Shown here piece after piece: positions 14,782-22,678 of a stretch of 64,000 nucleotides of DNA. Source of the DNA: Amycolatopsis vastitatis (lineage in GTDB: Bacteria > Actinomycetota > Actinomycetes > Mycobacteriales > Pseudonocardiaceae); NCBI RefSeq assembly GCF_002234595.1, contig NZ_NMUL01000023.1, positions 310,001 through 374,000 on the forward strand, in the 5' to 3' direction. The notes below the pieces were generated by a model. It was given only the letters and a program-made list of their open reading frames with translations, ran no database searches and was not told the origin of the DNA. The position numbers were made by a program, and so were the translations under genes. Each line of letters starts with the position of its first letter. Position 1 is the first letter of the stretch.

Positions 14782-15363
14782 ATGGTCGAACGTCCCGAAA
14801 AACGCGTGCTCACCGGCGCTGACCTCAAGGCCTTCTACAAGGCGCTGGCCAACCCGGTGCGCCGCGACATCCTGTCCTACCTGGGCAAACACGGCGAAGC
14901 GAACTCGACGAGCGTCGCGAAGGCGCTCCGCGAGAGCACCGGGACGACCAGCTACCACCTCCGCAAGCTCGCCGACCTGGACCTGATCGAGGAGCTCGAG
15001 GACCGCGGGGACGGCCGCGAGCGCTGGTGGAAGTCGCGCTCGAAGGACATCTACACCCCGCCCGGCCTCGACCTGGCGCCGGACGAGCGCGAGGCGATGC
15101 TCAAGCTCGGCACCCTCAAGATGAGCCACGACCTGGGCCTGGTCACGCGGGCCTACGCGGGCTACGAGAACTCCGAGGGCTGGAACCAGATCTACCGCGC
15201 CGGGCTGCACCTGACGAAGGAGCAGGTCACGTCGTTCGTCGAGGAGTACCAGAACCTGGTGTGGAAGTACGCCACCGAGCCGGGGCAGCACCCCGAAGGC
15301 TCGCGATCGGTGGCCGTCCGGTTCATCGTGGTGCCGGAGGAAGACGAGTCCACAGAGGACTAG
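14782..15363 (+). CDS. ArsR-like winged-helix transcriptional regulator
   Basis: 193 residues. N-terminal wHTH (about 12-85): FYKALANPVRRDILSYLGKHGEANSTSVAKAL then TTSYHLRKLADLDLIEE and a wing DGRERWWK. The C-terminal half resembles the effector domain of helix_turn_helix/DUF4-type regulators common in actinomycetes; no metal-binding cysteines are present, so it is not a classic metal sensor. ATG 14782 is the natural start. Divergent from the two-gene membrane operon, which it probably controls. Confidence 0.82.
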   Translation: MVERPEKRVLTGADLKAFYKALANPVRRDILSYLGKHGEANSTSVAKALRESTGTTSYHLRKLADLDLIEELEDRGDGRERWWKSRSKDIYTPPGLDLAPDEREAMLKLGTLKMSHDLGLVTRAYAGYENSEGWNQIYRAGLHLTKEQVTSFVEEYQNLVWKYATEPGQHPEGSRSVAVRFIVVPEEDESTED

Positions 15364-15366
15364 AAG

Positions 15367-15993
15367 CTACAACCCCGACACCCGGAGCGTGATGTTGAGC
15401 CGCCCGTCGAGGCCCAGCGCCGGGTCCGCCGTGCCCGGCAGCGTCTTCGGTACGCCGTGGTAGGCGAGCCGGGACGGGCCGCCGAAGACGAACACGTCAC
15501 CCGAACGCAGTTCGACGTCGGTGTACGGGCGGCCGCGGGTTTTGGTGTTGCCGAAGCGGAACACGCAGGCGTCGCCGAGGCTGAACGACACCACCGGCTC
15601 GAGGCTGCGCTCGTCCTTGTCCTGGTGCAGCCCCATCTTCGCGGTGGCGTCGTAGAAGTTGACCAGCGCGATGTCCGGCGCGTACGTCTCGGACGGCTCG
15701 CCGTACGCGGCCGCCAGCGCGCGGCGGCCGAGGTCGCCGAGCCAGTCCGGGAACGGCAGCACCGGCGTCCCCTCCGCGGTCGTACGCGAGTAGCCGTACG
15801 GGTACCAGTGCCAGCCGAGGCAGACGGATTTCACCGACATCACGCCGCCGTTCGGCAGCCGGGTGTGGCGGTAGCCGGACCAGCCGCGGCAGGCCGCGAC
15901 GAGCTCGCGCTGTTCGTCGAAGCCGAGCCAGCCGGGCAGATGCACCGCGCCGGGCGCGATCTCGGCGCGCGGGCGCGGGAGAAGAGCGTCCAT
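15367..15993 (-). CDS. alkB: AlkB-type DNA/RNA oxidative demethylase
   Basis: 208 residues, like Escherichia coli AlkB. The 2-oxoglutarate/Fe(II) dioxygenase motifs are in place: LHQDKDE (His and Asp iron ligands), YHGV (distal His) and RLNITLR (2-oxoglutarate Arg). VNFYDATAKMG and PFPDWLGDLGRRAL match AlkB substrate-lid regions. The enzyme removes methyl groups from 1-methyladenine and 3-methylcytosine in DNA. ATG 15993 gives the family length; a longer frame upstream shows no similarity. Stop is four bases from the convergent regulator stop. Confidence 0.92.
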   Translation of the reverse strand: MDALLPRPRAEIAPGAVHLPGWLGFDEQRELVAACRGWSGYRHTRLPNGGVMSVKSVCLGWHWYPYGYSRTTAEGTPVLPFPDWLGDLGRRALAAAYGEPSETYAPDIALVNFYDATAKMGLHQDKDERSLEPVVSFSLGDACVFRFGNTKTRGRPYTDVELRSGDVFVFGGPSRLAYHGVPKTLPGTADPALGLDGRLNITLRVSGL

Positions 15994-16091
15994 CACCTCG
16001 ATTGTGCCGGAGACTCCCGGCGCACACGGTGGGTCACCGTCGAGGGCACGACGTGGTGACCGCGGAACGTGACATCCGCAGTCCCGAACAG

Positions 16092-16133
16092 CCGCAGGAG
16101 CCGTCCCAACAGACCAGCGGGACGCTCCTGCGG
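16092..16133. terminator. Strong hairpin downstream of the alcohol dehydrogenase
   Basis: CCGCAGGAGC and GTCCC pair with GGGAC and GCTCCTGCGG, leaving one bulged C and an 11-base loop. It is about 110 bases past the minus-strand dehydrogenase stop, in an otherwise empty 247-base space before alkB. Confidence 0.6.
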
Positions 16134-16240
16134 CCGAATCCCCTCGCCTTGGGCCACCACCGTTCGACATTCCCACACCTGAATGTCACATGCCAGCGAG
16201 GATCAGCTACAAACGGGTCTCTTGACCACGGCGCCGCCGG

Positions 16241-17299
16241 TCAGTCACGGAAAGTCACGACAGTGACGCCGGCTTGGGCCGGAACGGGGTCGTTCATCGC
16301 GGCCAGCGCCGCCGGGACGTCGTCCAGCCCGATCTGGCGGCCGATCAGCGCGGCAAGGTCGATCCCGGCCGTCTCGACGACGCGCAGCAGCTCGGGGTAC
16401 TCGTGGGCCTGCAGCCCGTGGATCCCGACCAGTTCCAGCTCGCCGCCGACGACCCGGTGCATCGGGATCGGCGCGACGCCCTGCGCAGGCGGCATCAAGC
16501 CCGCCTGGACGTGCCGGCCGCGCTTGCGGAGGCTGCCGACCGACGCGGCGCACGTCGACGGCGAGCCGAGGCAGTCGAGCGAAACGTGCGTGCCGCCGGC
16601 GGTCAGCTCCCGTACGTGCGCGGCGACGGCTTCCGGGCCGTCGAACGCCGAAGCGTCGACGGTCAGCGCGGCCCCCGACTTCGCGGCGAGCCGGAGCGCG
16701 GACGGCGAGACGTCGACGGCGACGACCTTCGCGCCCGCCGCGACGGCCAGCAGCACCGCGGAGATCCCGACGCCGCCGCAGCCGTACACCGACACCCACT
16801 GCCCCGCGGTGACGCGGCCCTGCCGCAGCACCGCGCGGAACGCCGTGCCGAACCGGCAGCCCAGCGCCGCGGCTTCGGCCGCGCCGAGCGAGTCCGGCAG
16901 GGCCACCAGGTTCGTCTCGGCGTGCTCGATCGCGACGCGCTCGGCGAACGACCCCCAGTGCGTCGCGCCGGGCTGGAACTCGCGGTCGCAGATCTGCTGG
17001 TCGCCGCGGGCGCACTGGGCGCAGGACCCGCAGGCGCAGACGAACGGCACGGTGACGCGCGCGCCGAGTTCCCAGCCACGCACGCCCTCGCCGAGCGCGA
17101 CGATCCGGCCGGCGAGCTCGTGCCCGGCGACGTGCGGCAGCTTCACCGCGGTGTCGTGGCCCTGCCACGTGTGCCAGTCGCTGCGGCACACACCGGTGGC
17201 GTTGACCTCGATCACCGCGCCACCCGGGGCGGCCACCGGCTCCGGCACGTCCCGCACCACGGGCGGGACGCGGAACTCCTCCATCACCACAGCTCGCAT
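16241..17299 (-). CDS. Zinc-dependent alcohol dehydrogenase (MDR family)
   Basis: 352 residues. Catalytic zinc ligands in GVCRSDWHTW and GHELAGRIV; a structural zinc site in CACGSCAQCARGDQQIC; the nucleotide-binding Gly-rich motif YGCGGVGISAV. This is the layout of class III-like medium-chain NAD(P)-dependent alcohol dehydrogenases. Substrate cannot be told from sequence; conserved VCRSDWHTWQGHD is frequent in actinobacterial enzymes of broad specificity. Start ATG 17299. Stands alone with its own hairpin downstream. Confidence 0.88.
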   Translation of the reverse strand: MRAVVMEEFRVPPVVRDVPEPVAAPGGAVIEVNATGVCRSDWHTWQGHDTAVKLPHVAGHELAGRIVALGEGVRGWELGARVTVPFVCACGSCAQCARGDQQICDREFQPGATHWGSFAERVAIEHAETNLVALPDSLGAAEAAALGCRFGTAFRAVLRQGRVTAGQWVSVYGCGGVGISAVLLAVAAGAKVVAVDVSPSALRLAAKSGAALTVDASAFDGPEAVAAHVRELTAGGTHVSLDCLGSPSTCAASVGSLRKRGRHVQAGLMPPAQGVAPIPMHRVVGGELELVGIHGLQAHEYPELLRVVETAGIDLAALIGRQIGLDDVPAALAAMNDPVPAQAGVTVVTFRD

Positions 17300-17343
17300 G
17301 GCGCGAGCCTAGCTCGCTCGATTGAGCGGATTCCCCGGCTCGC

Positions 17344-17688
17344 TCAGTTGAGCGCCGACGACGGCGCGTGGAACCGCGCTCTGCTCCGAGGTGGCCCGAG
17401 GAGCTTGCTGAGCGAGCCGTCCGGCACGTTCAGGATGTCCTCGAGATTCCGCAAGGCCTCCAACGATTCCGGCCGCTCCGGCCGGCACCGCCCGGACTGC
17501 CAGTGGCTGAGGGTGGCCAGGCTGACCGCGGTTCCCCTGCCGCGCAAGCGATAGCGGATCCGATCGAGGCCGAGGCCACGGGCCCGGATCGCCGCCCGCA
17601 GGGCGACGTCGAACGGCCCGGCGGCCAGCAGCCGGCTCAGCTCCGCCTGTTCCCCCCGGTCGATGGTGCGTGTTCGCTGACCGGTCAT
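17344..17688 (-). CDS. Short XRE-type helix-turn-helix protein
   Basis: 114 residues. The core GLGLDRIRYRLRGRGTAVSLATLSHW, followed by QSGRCRPERPESLEALRNLEDIL, is an XRE-like HTH in which the recognition helix is VSLATLSHWQSG. Proteins with this start that I recall are usually longer, with a C-terminal domain of several hundred residues; here the chain ends soon after LLGPPRSRARF, so it may be a truncated form. ATG 17688 has GGAG upstream; GTG 17706 is an alternative. No partner is evident. Confidence 0.6.
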   Translation of the reverse strand: MTGQRTRTIDRGEQAELSRLLAAGPFDVALRAAIRARGLGLDRIRYRLRGRGTAVSLATLSHWQSGRCRPERPESLEALRNLEDILNVPDGSLSKLLGPPRSRARFHAPSSALN

Positions 17689-17760
17689 CACAACGCTCCG
17701 AAGCACTCCCGATTACGAACATTGGAGCGTAGGCGCAGGTTCGCAAGATCGGAAGGGCCC

Positions 17761-18588
17761 TCACCCACCTGCCTTGCGGACCTCGTCGGCGATCGCGGCG
17801 AACGGTTCCGCGTAGCCGGAGTTGATCGTGACGTAGGAAATCCCCCACCGCTCCCGCCACCGGAGAAGCTTTTCCGCGGCCTGCCCGGGATCGGCGGGCA
17901 GGACGGTGACCGCGCCGGCCGCGGCGAGCTCGGGCACGTCGACCCCGGCCCAGCGCGCGATCGCGGGCGACGGCTCGTCCCCGACGGCCATCAGGTTCAG
18001 GCTGAGCTCGATCTCCGGCAGCCGCGGGCCCGCGAGCGCACGGAATCGATCCACAATGGACTGCGCTTCGGCTTCGGTGGTCGTCGGTTGCCAGCTGAGC
18101 GTGACGATGTCGGCTTCTTGCGCGGCGAGCGCCAGCATTTTCGGGCCGCCGCCGGCGAGCATCAGCCGCGGCCGATCGGCCGTGCGCTTGAGGTGGGTGA
18201 TCGTCTCGGCCATCCGTGTGATGCGCTCACCCGGTGAGGGGTACTCCCGCCCGAGCGTGCCGGCGTGCACCTCGCCACCGGGGCGCCCGATCCCGAGCCC
18301 GAGCTCGAACCGGCCGCCGGTCTGCTGGTGCAGCGTCCGCGCCTGCCAGTCGAGCGCCTTGGCGTCGCGGAACGGGTCGGCGAGCACGAAGGTGCCGACA
18401 GTGAGGTCCAGGGTGACCGCGGCAGCGGCCCCGAGGAGGACGAAAGGATCGGACTGACCGACGGGATCGGTGGCGAGCAGGGTGTCGAAGCCGAGCTTCT
18501 CGACCCGCTCGGCCTGGGCGGTCCATGACGTGAGGTCGGGTGCGTAGCCGGCGACGATACCGAAGCGGAAAGGTTTCATGCCGCTCAT
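17761..18588 (-). CDS. Luciferase-like (LLM) flavin/F420-dependent oxidoreductase
   Basis: 275 residues. TIM-barrel luciferase-like monooxygenase: FRFGIVAGYAPDLTSWTAQAERVEKLGFDTLLATDP (start of barrel), then GRFELGLGIGRPG and a C-terminal ISYVTINSGYAEPFAAI. In actinomycetes such proteins, named TIGR03621-type in my recollection, commonly use F420. Substrate unknown. Start ATG 18588 (MSGMKPF) or 18579. It stands alone, divergent from nothing close. Confidence 0.85.
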   Translation of the reverse strand: MSGMKPFRFGIVAGYAPDLTSWTAQAERVEKLGFDTLLATDPVGQSDPFVLLGAAAAVTLDLTVGTFVLADPFRDAKALDWQARTLHQQTGGRFELGLGIGRPGGEVHAGTLGREYPSPGERITRMAETITHLKRTADRPRLMLAGGGPKMLALAAQEADIVTLSWQPTTTEAEAQSIVDRFRALAGPRLPEIELSLNLMAVGDEPSPAIARWAGVDVPELAAAGAVTVLPADPGQAAEKLLRWRERWGISYVTINSGYAEPFAAIADEVRKAGG

Positions 18589-18653
18589 GGTCGCGGCCGC
18601 GGCCTTGTCACCACATCCGCTTCACGACGTCACCCGCGCGTACGCCTCCGAAC

Positions 18654-18706
18654 GACGTGAATGACTCATTCCTGTCGTCCGATGACATGAATGAGTCACT
18701 CACGTC
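18654..18706. repeat. Dispersed palindromic repeat (GACGTGAATGACTCATTC type), likely terminator
   Basis: 18-base arms (GACGTGAATGACTCATTC and complement) match at 17 positions; the 17-base loop contains an inner TGTC/GACA stem. It starts 12 bases after the stop of the minus-strand DtxR-type gene. Same family as 8902-8957. Confidence 0.7.
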
Positions 18707-18718
18707 ATCGCGGCGGTC

Positions 18719-19402
18719 TCAGCGCAGGGTGACCGACAGCGCCTGCGCGATCTCCTTGCCGATGGCGTGCGTGGCCGCGTCGGGCGGGGATCCCACCTTC
18801 ACCACCATCGGTCCCCCGAACGGCTGGCGCTCGACGACCTCGATGCGTTCGCCCAGGTTGATCGCGTGTTCCGTGAGGTACCGCAGCAGCTCCGGGTCGG
18901 TGTCCCAGACCCGGACGATCTCGCCGACCGCGCCCGGCTGGAGGTCGTCCAGGATGCGGACCGGGAGTTCCTCGACGCTGCCGTCGGGGGCCGGGATCGG
19001 GTCGCCGTGGGGGTCGCGGACCGGGTTGCCGAGCTTCGCCGCGATGCGCTCGACCAGCCGGTCGGACACCGCGTGCTCGAGCGCGTCGGCCTCGGCGTGG
19101 ACCTCGTCCCAGGTGTAGCCGAGCTCCGAAACGAGGTACGTCTCGATCAGCCGGTGCCGGCGCAGCACCGACCGCGCCAGCAGCCTGCCGTCGGCGGTGA
19201 GCTCGATGCCGCGGTACGGCACGTGGGTGACCAGGCCGAGCTGGGACAGCTTGGTGACCATCCCCGACGCCGAGGACGGGCTGACCTCCAGCCGGCCGGC
19301 GAGCGACGCGTTCGTGACCGCCTCACCGCGCTCGACCAGGCCGTAGATCACCCGGACGTAGTCCTCGACCGACGAAGACCGCCGAACCGAACCATCTCCC
19401 AT
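18719..19402 (-). CDS. DtxR/MntR-family metal-dependent repressor
   Basis: 227 residues. N-terminal winged helix (SVEDYVRVIYGLVERGEAVTNASLAGRLEV, SPSSASGMVTKLSQLGLV), a dimerisation/metal-binding domain with HRLIETYLV and the His/Glu-rich EADALEHAVSDRLVERI, then a C-terminal SH3-like FeoA domain (about 150-227). This is the three-domain layout of IdeR/MntR of actinobacteria, which repress iron or manganese uptake genes when metal-loaded. The metal is not decided from sequence; no mntH or siderophore gene is adjacent. A partial palindrome CCGCATACGATACGG sits just before the start and may be its operator. Confidence 0.85.
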   Translation of the reverse strand: MGDGSVRRSSSVEDYVRVIYGLVERGEAVTNASLAGRLEVSPSSASGMVTKLSQLGLVTHVPYRGIELTADGRLLARSVLRRHRLIETYLVSELGYTWDEVHAEADALEHAVSDRLVERIAAKLGNPVRDPHGDPIPAPDGSVEELPVRILDDLQPGAVGEIVRVWDTDPELLRYLTEHAINLGERIEVVERQPFGGPMVVKVGSPPDAATHAIGKEIAQALSVTLR

Positions 19403-19442
19403 ACCGCATACGATACGGGGCGGCGTACTTTCTCGTGAAAGT

Positions 19443-19883
19443 TCACGGCCGCCAGCGGTAGCGGATCCAGCCGGGCACCGGCTCGGCGCCGAGCTGGGCG
19501 TAGAACGCCTCGCCCTTTTCGTTGCCTTCCTGCATGTCCCACTCGACGCGGCCGGTCGTGCGGTTGCGCAGCTCGTCCAGCAGCTCGCGGCCGAGGCCGG
19601 ACCGCCGGTGGGCCGGGCGGACGAACAGGTCGTCCAGCCAGATCCCCGGCCGCGCCTCCCAGGTGGAGAAGTTCCAGCTGCAGAAGGCGAAGCCGGCCAC
19701 CGTCCCCGGCTCGCCGGGCGGGGTCGCGACGAGCACCCACGCCTTCGGATCCGGCCCGAACAGGTGCCCGCTCATCTCCGCGCGGTCGAGCTTGAGGTCG
19801 TGGTTGTCCTCGTAGACGGCGTGCTCCTCGATGAGCGCGCAGATTTCCTCGATGTCTTCGAAGACGGCGTCGCGGACGGGCAT
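19443..19883 (-). CDS. GNAT-family N-acetyltransferase
   Basis: 146 residues. GNAT fold with the acetyl-CoA motif A region LDDLFVRPAHRRSGLGRELL and the C-terminal NEKGEAFYAQLGAEPVPGW. AVYEDNHDLKLDRAEMSGHLF and FSTWEARPGIWLDDL resemble the spermidine/thialysine acetyltransferase (SSAT2-like) branch, so a small amine is a reasonable substrate. ATG 19883. Neighbouring genes do not clarify the role. Confidence 0.87.
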   Translation of the reverse strand: MPVRDAVFEDIEEICALIEEHAVYEDNHDLKLDRAEMSGHLFGPDPKAWVLVATPPGEPGTVAGFAFCSWNFSTWEARPGIWLDDLFVRPAHRRSGLGRELLDELRNRTTGRVEWDMQEGNEKGEAFYAQLGAEPVPGWIRYRWRP

Positions 19884-19938
19884 CTCGCCTCCCGTTTCTG
19901 TCGGTGGTGGTCGTTACTGTCGGGCTCGGAGGTGGTCG

Positions 19939-20295
19939 ATGTCACCAGAGGAGAAGTTCGAGGACCTGGTCGAGGAGTTCACCGGACGCCCGGGCATCAC
20001 GCCACCCGGCGCGACGGGTGGCTTCGGGCGCTCCGCCCTGCGCACGCACGGGCGGATCTTCGCGATGTTCGTCCGCGGGCAGCTGGTGCTCAAGCTGCCG
20101 AAGGACCGGGTGGACGAACTGGTCGAAGGCGGGCAGGGGGTGCGCTTCGACGCGAACAAGGGCACGCCGATGAAGGAGTGGCTGGCGCTGGGGAACGACT
20201 CACCCGAATCGTGGCCCACGCTGGCCGAGGAGGCGCTGGAATTCGTGGCGGCCGGGCCGAAGCCGGCACGGGCCCGCCGCAACGGGAGGCGGTGA
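19939..20295 (+). CDS. TfoX/Sxy N-terminal domain protein
   Basis: 118 residues. FEDLVEEFTGRPGI, SALRTHGRIFAMFVRGQLVLKLP and KGTPMKEWL match the TfoX N-terminal domain. In gamma-proteobacteria TfoX governs competence, but stand-alone domains in actinomycetes have no known role. ATG 19939 has GGAGG six bases upstream. Ends in a basic tail (KPARARRNGRR). Convergent with the amidohydrolase gene, four bases apart. Confidence 0.8.
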   Translation: MSPEEKFEDLVEEFTGRPGITPPGATGGFGRSALRTHGRIFAMFVRGQLVLKLPKDRVDELVEGGQGVRFDANKGTPMKEWLALGNDSPESWPTLAEEALEFVAAGPKPARARRNGRR

Positions 20296-20299
20296 TGCG

Positions 20300-21892
20300 T
20301 CACGACGGCGCCTGGTAACGCAGTTCGCCGCCGACGGCGGTGCCTTGCACGCCGAGGTCGTCCAAAGCGGACTCGTCCAGGGGCGAACCGGACAGCACGG
20401 CGAAGTCGGCGAGCTTCCCGGGTTCGAGCGTGCCCAGGTCACGCTCGGCGAAGGTCGCGTACGCCGAGCCGTACGTGTACGCGCGCAACGCCTGCTCCGG
20501 CGTCAGCGCCTCTTCGGGTGCGAAGGGCGCGCCTGATGCCGTGCGCCGACGCACCATGTCGGCCAGCGCGAGCAGCGGCGCGCCGTTCACGACGGGACGG
20601 TCCGAAGAGGCGGGAAGCACGCAACCCGCGTCGAGGACGCTTCGCAGGCGGTAGCACCACGGGACGCGTGACTCGCCGAGCGCGGCGCGCATGCCGTCGC
20701 CGAGCTCGTTGACGAACCGTCCCTGCGGCGAAGCGATCAACCCGAGCGAAGCGAGCCGAGTCAGCTCCGCAGGCTGAAGCACCCCGCAGTGCTCGATGCG
20801 GTGCCGGTGGTCCGTACGCGGCGAAGCGGCCAACGCGGCTTCGTACGCGTCGAGGACGACGGTGATCGCGCGGTCGCCGATCGCGTGCGTCGCGATCTGC
20901 CAGCCCGCGTCGTGCGCGCGGCGGATCGTGTCCGTCAGCGACTCCTCGGGCACCTGGAAGTAGCCGCGGTTGCCGGGCTCTCCGTCGAAGGGGTCGTGCA
21001 TCGCGCACGTGCGCCCGACCAGGGAGCCGTCGGCGAACAACTTCATCGGGCCGATGCGCAGCCACTCGTCGCCGAGGCCGGTGCGCAGGCCGAGGTCGAG
21101 GCCGAAACCGGCGCCGTCGGGCAGGTCGTGCAGCACGCTCGCGGCGACCATCACCGTGCTGCGCACCCGCAGCACGCCCTGGTCGCGCGCCTCCTGGTAG
21201 GCGGCCAGCTCGGCGGGCGTCTCGCCGACCAGCCCGCCGCCGATCCCGGCCTCCTGGACGCTGGTGATGCCCTCGGCCAGGTACTGCTCGGACGCCCGCT
21301 CGAGCCCGCGGACCACGCGCGAGACCGGCGTCGGGTACGTCAGCGGCCGCAGCAGCAGCTGGGCCTGCTCGCGCAGCAGCCCGGTCGGCGAGCCGTCGGC
21401 GGCGAGCACGACGTCGCCGCCCACCGGCACGTGCGCCAGGTCCAGCTGGTCCAGCACGGCCGAGTTGACCACGGTCATGTGCCCGGACGTGTGCTTGAGC
21501 CGCACCAGCATCCCCGGCGCGGCCCGGTCGAGGCCGTGCCGGTCCGGGTGGCCGCCCACGAGCTTGTTCTGGTCGTAACCGCTCCCGACCACCCAGCTCC
21601 CGGGCGGCAGCGTCGCGGCCCGCGCGGCGACGGCGTCGTAGACCTCCTCGACGCTGCGGCAGTCGCTCAGCGGGACGTCGTCGAGGCCCATGCCGAACCA
21701 CGCCATGTGGTTGTGGGCGTCGTGGAACCCGGGCACGACGAACCCGCCGGCGAGGTCGACCCGCGAGCGCGCCGACAGAGAAACCGCGTCGTCGCCGACC
21801 GCGACCACCCGGCCGTGCAGCACGGCAAGTGCGCTGGTGACGCTCGTGCCCGTCCACACCGTGGCGTTTTCGTAGACCGTGTCGACCCGCAT
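20300..21892 (-). CDS. Amidohydrolase family protein (YtcJ-like)
   Basis: 530 residues. N-terminal beta-sandwich (VYENATVWTG, LHGRVVAVGDD), then the first metal motif GFHDAHNHMAWFG, HTSGHMTVVNSAVLD, the TIM-barrel His region WQIATHAIGDRAI and RHRIEHCGVL, and the C-terminal return to the sandwich with LGTLEPGKLADFAVL. This is the YtcJ/amidohydrolase-3 group; members include N-substituted formamide deformylases, but the substrate is not predictable. ATG 21892. Divergent from the enoyl-CoA hydratase operon across a 48-base gap that contains an ATCG palindrome. Confidence 0.9.
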   Translation of the reverse strand: MRVDTVYENATVWTGTSVTSALAVLHGRVVAVGDDAVSLSARSRVDLAGGFVVPGFHDAHNHMAWFGMGLDDVPLSDCRSVEEVYDAVAARAATLPPGSWVVGSGYDQNKLVGGHPDRHGLDRAAPGMLVRLKHTSGHMTVVNSAVLDQLDLAHVPVGGDVVLAADGSPTGLLREQAQLLLRPLTYPTPVSRVVRGLERASEQYLAEGITSVQEAGIGGGLVGETPAELAAYQEARDQGVLRVRSTVMVAASVLHDLPDGAGFGLDLGLRTGLGDEWLRIGPMKLFADGSLVGRTCAMHDPFDGEPGNRGYFQVPEESLTDTIRRAHDAGWQIATHAIGDRAITVVLDAYEAALAASPRTDHRHRIEHCGVLQPAELTRLASLGLIASPQGRFVNELGDGMRAALGESRVPWCYRLRSVLDAGCVLPASSDRPVVNGAPLLALADMVRRRTASGAPFAPEEALTPEQALRAYTYGSAYATFAERDLGTLEPGKLADFAVLSGSPLDESALDDLGVQGTAVGGELRYQAPS

Positions 21893-21906
21893 GGGTCCCG
21901 AGGCTA

Positions 21907-21922
21907 TCGATCGATCGATCGA
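21907..21922. promoter_or_regulatory. Candidate operator: (TCGA)4 palindrome
   Basis: Sixteen self-complementary bases TCGATCGATCGATCGA between the amidohydrolase and enoyl-CoA hydratase starts. The TetR gene of the downstream operon is a natural candidate to bind it. Could also be a simple repeat by slippage. Confidence 0.35.
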
Positions 21923-21940
21923 ACGTCTAGCATCGGCCTC

Positions 21941-22678
21941 ATGCCCACCGTGGAGTTCGCCGTCGAGGACGGCATCGCGCAGATCCGGCTGAACCGGCCC
22001 GAGCGGCTGAACGCGGTCGCCGCCGTCCTGGTCGACGACTTCCTCGCCGCCCTCGACGCGGCCGCCCGCAGCGACGCCCGCGTCGTCGTGCTGTCCGGTG
22101 CCGGCCGGGCCTTCTGCGCCGGCCACGACCTCAAGGAACCCGCCCCCGCTGGTGACTCGCGGGCGCGGCTGGACCGGCTCCAGGACGTCACACGGCGGCT
22201 GCGCGGGCTGCGCCAGCCGGTCATCGCGGCGGTGCACGGCTACGCGATCGGCGCCGGCGCGGAGTTCGCGCTCGGCTGCGACCTGATCCTGGCCGCCGAG
22301 GACGCCGTGTTCGCGTTCCCCGAGGTCTCACTCGGCCTGAGCGTCACCGGCGCGGCGTCGCGGCTGCTCCCGCTGCTGGTCGGCCCGCTCAAGGCGAAGG
22401 AGCTCCTGCTGCTGGGCGAGCGCTTCGACGGCCGGAAGGCCGCCGAGCTGGGCATGGTCAACGCCGCCGTTCCGGCCGATCAGCTGCAGGCCGAAGCGCT
22501 GAGCTGGGCGAAGCGGATCGCGGAGCACCCCCCGGAGGCGGCCGCGATGGCGAAGCGCGTCCTCGACACCCCCATCGACGTCGAACCCGCCCTCGAACTC
22601 GAAGTCAGCCACGCCCTGATCACCGAGCACTCGGCCGCGGTCGCCGCGTCGACGGAAGCCTTCCGGAGCCGGGCGTGA
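21941..22678 (+). CDS. Enoyl-CoA hydratase/isomerase family protein
   Basis: 245 residues. Crotonase fold: RLNRPERLNAV, the oxyanion-hole segment GAGRAFCAGHDLKE, and VHGYAIGAGAEFALGCDLILAAEDAVFAFPEVSLGL with Glu in place for catalysis. Probably hydrates or isomerises an acyl-CoA made by the ligase encoded next (GTGA overlap). ATG 21941 is the first codon after a short leader. First gene of a three-gene operon ending with a TetR regulator, typical for a carboxylic-acid degradation route. Confidence 0.9.
   Translation: MPTVEFAVEDGIAQIRLNRPERLNAVAAVLVDDFLAALDAAARSDARVVVLSGAGRAFCAGHDLKEPAPAGDSRARLDRLQDVTRRLRGLRQPVIAAVHGYAIGAGAEFALGCDLILAAEDAVFAFPEVSLGLSVTGAASRLLPLLVGPLKAKELLLLGERFDGRKAAELGMVNAAVPADQLQAEALSWAKRIAEHPPEAAAMAKRVLDTPIDVEPALELEVSHALITEHSAAVAASTEAFRSRA

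Noticed and set aside
15993..16178. 61-codon minus-strand frame upstream of alkB
   Set aside because: It spans the hairpin at 16092-16133, has no ribosome site and no similarity; not convincing as a gene.
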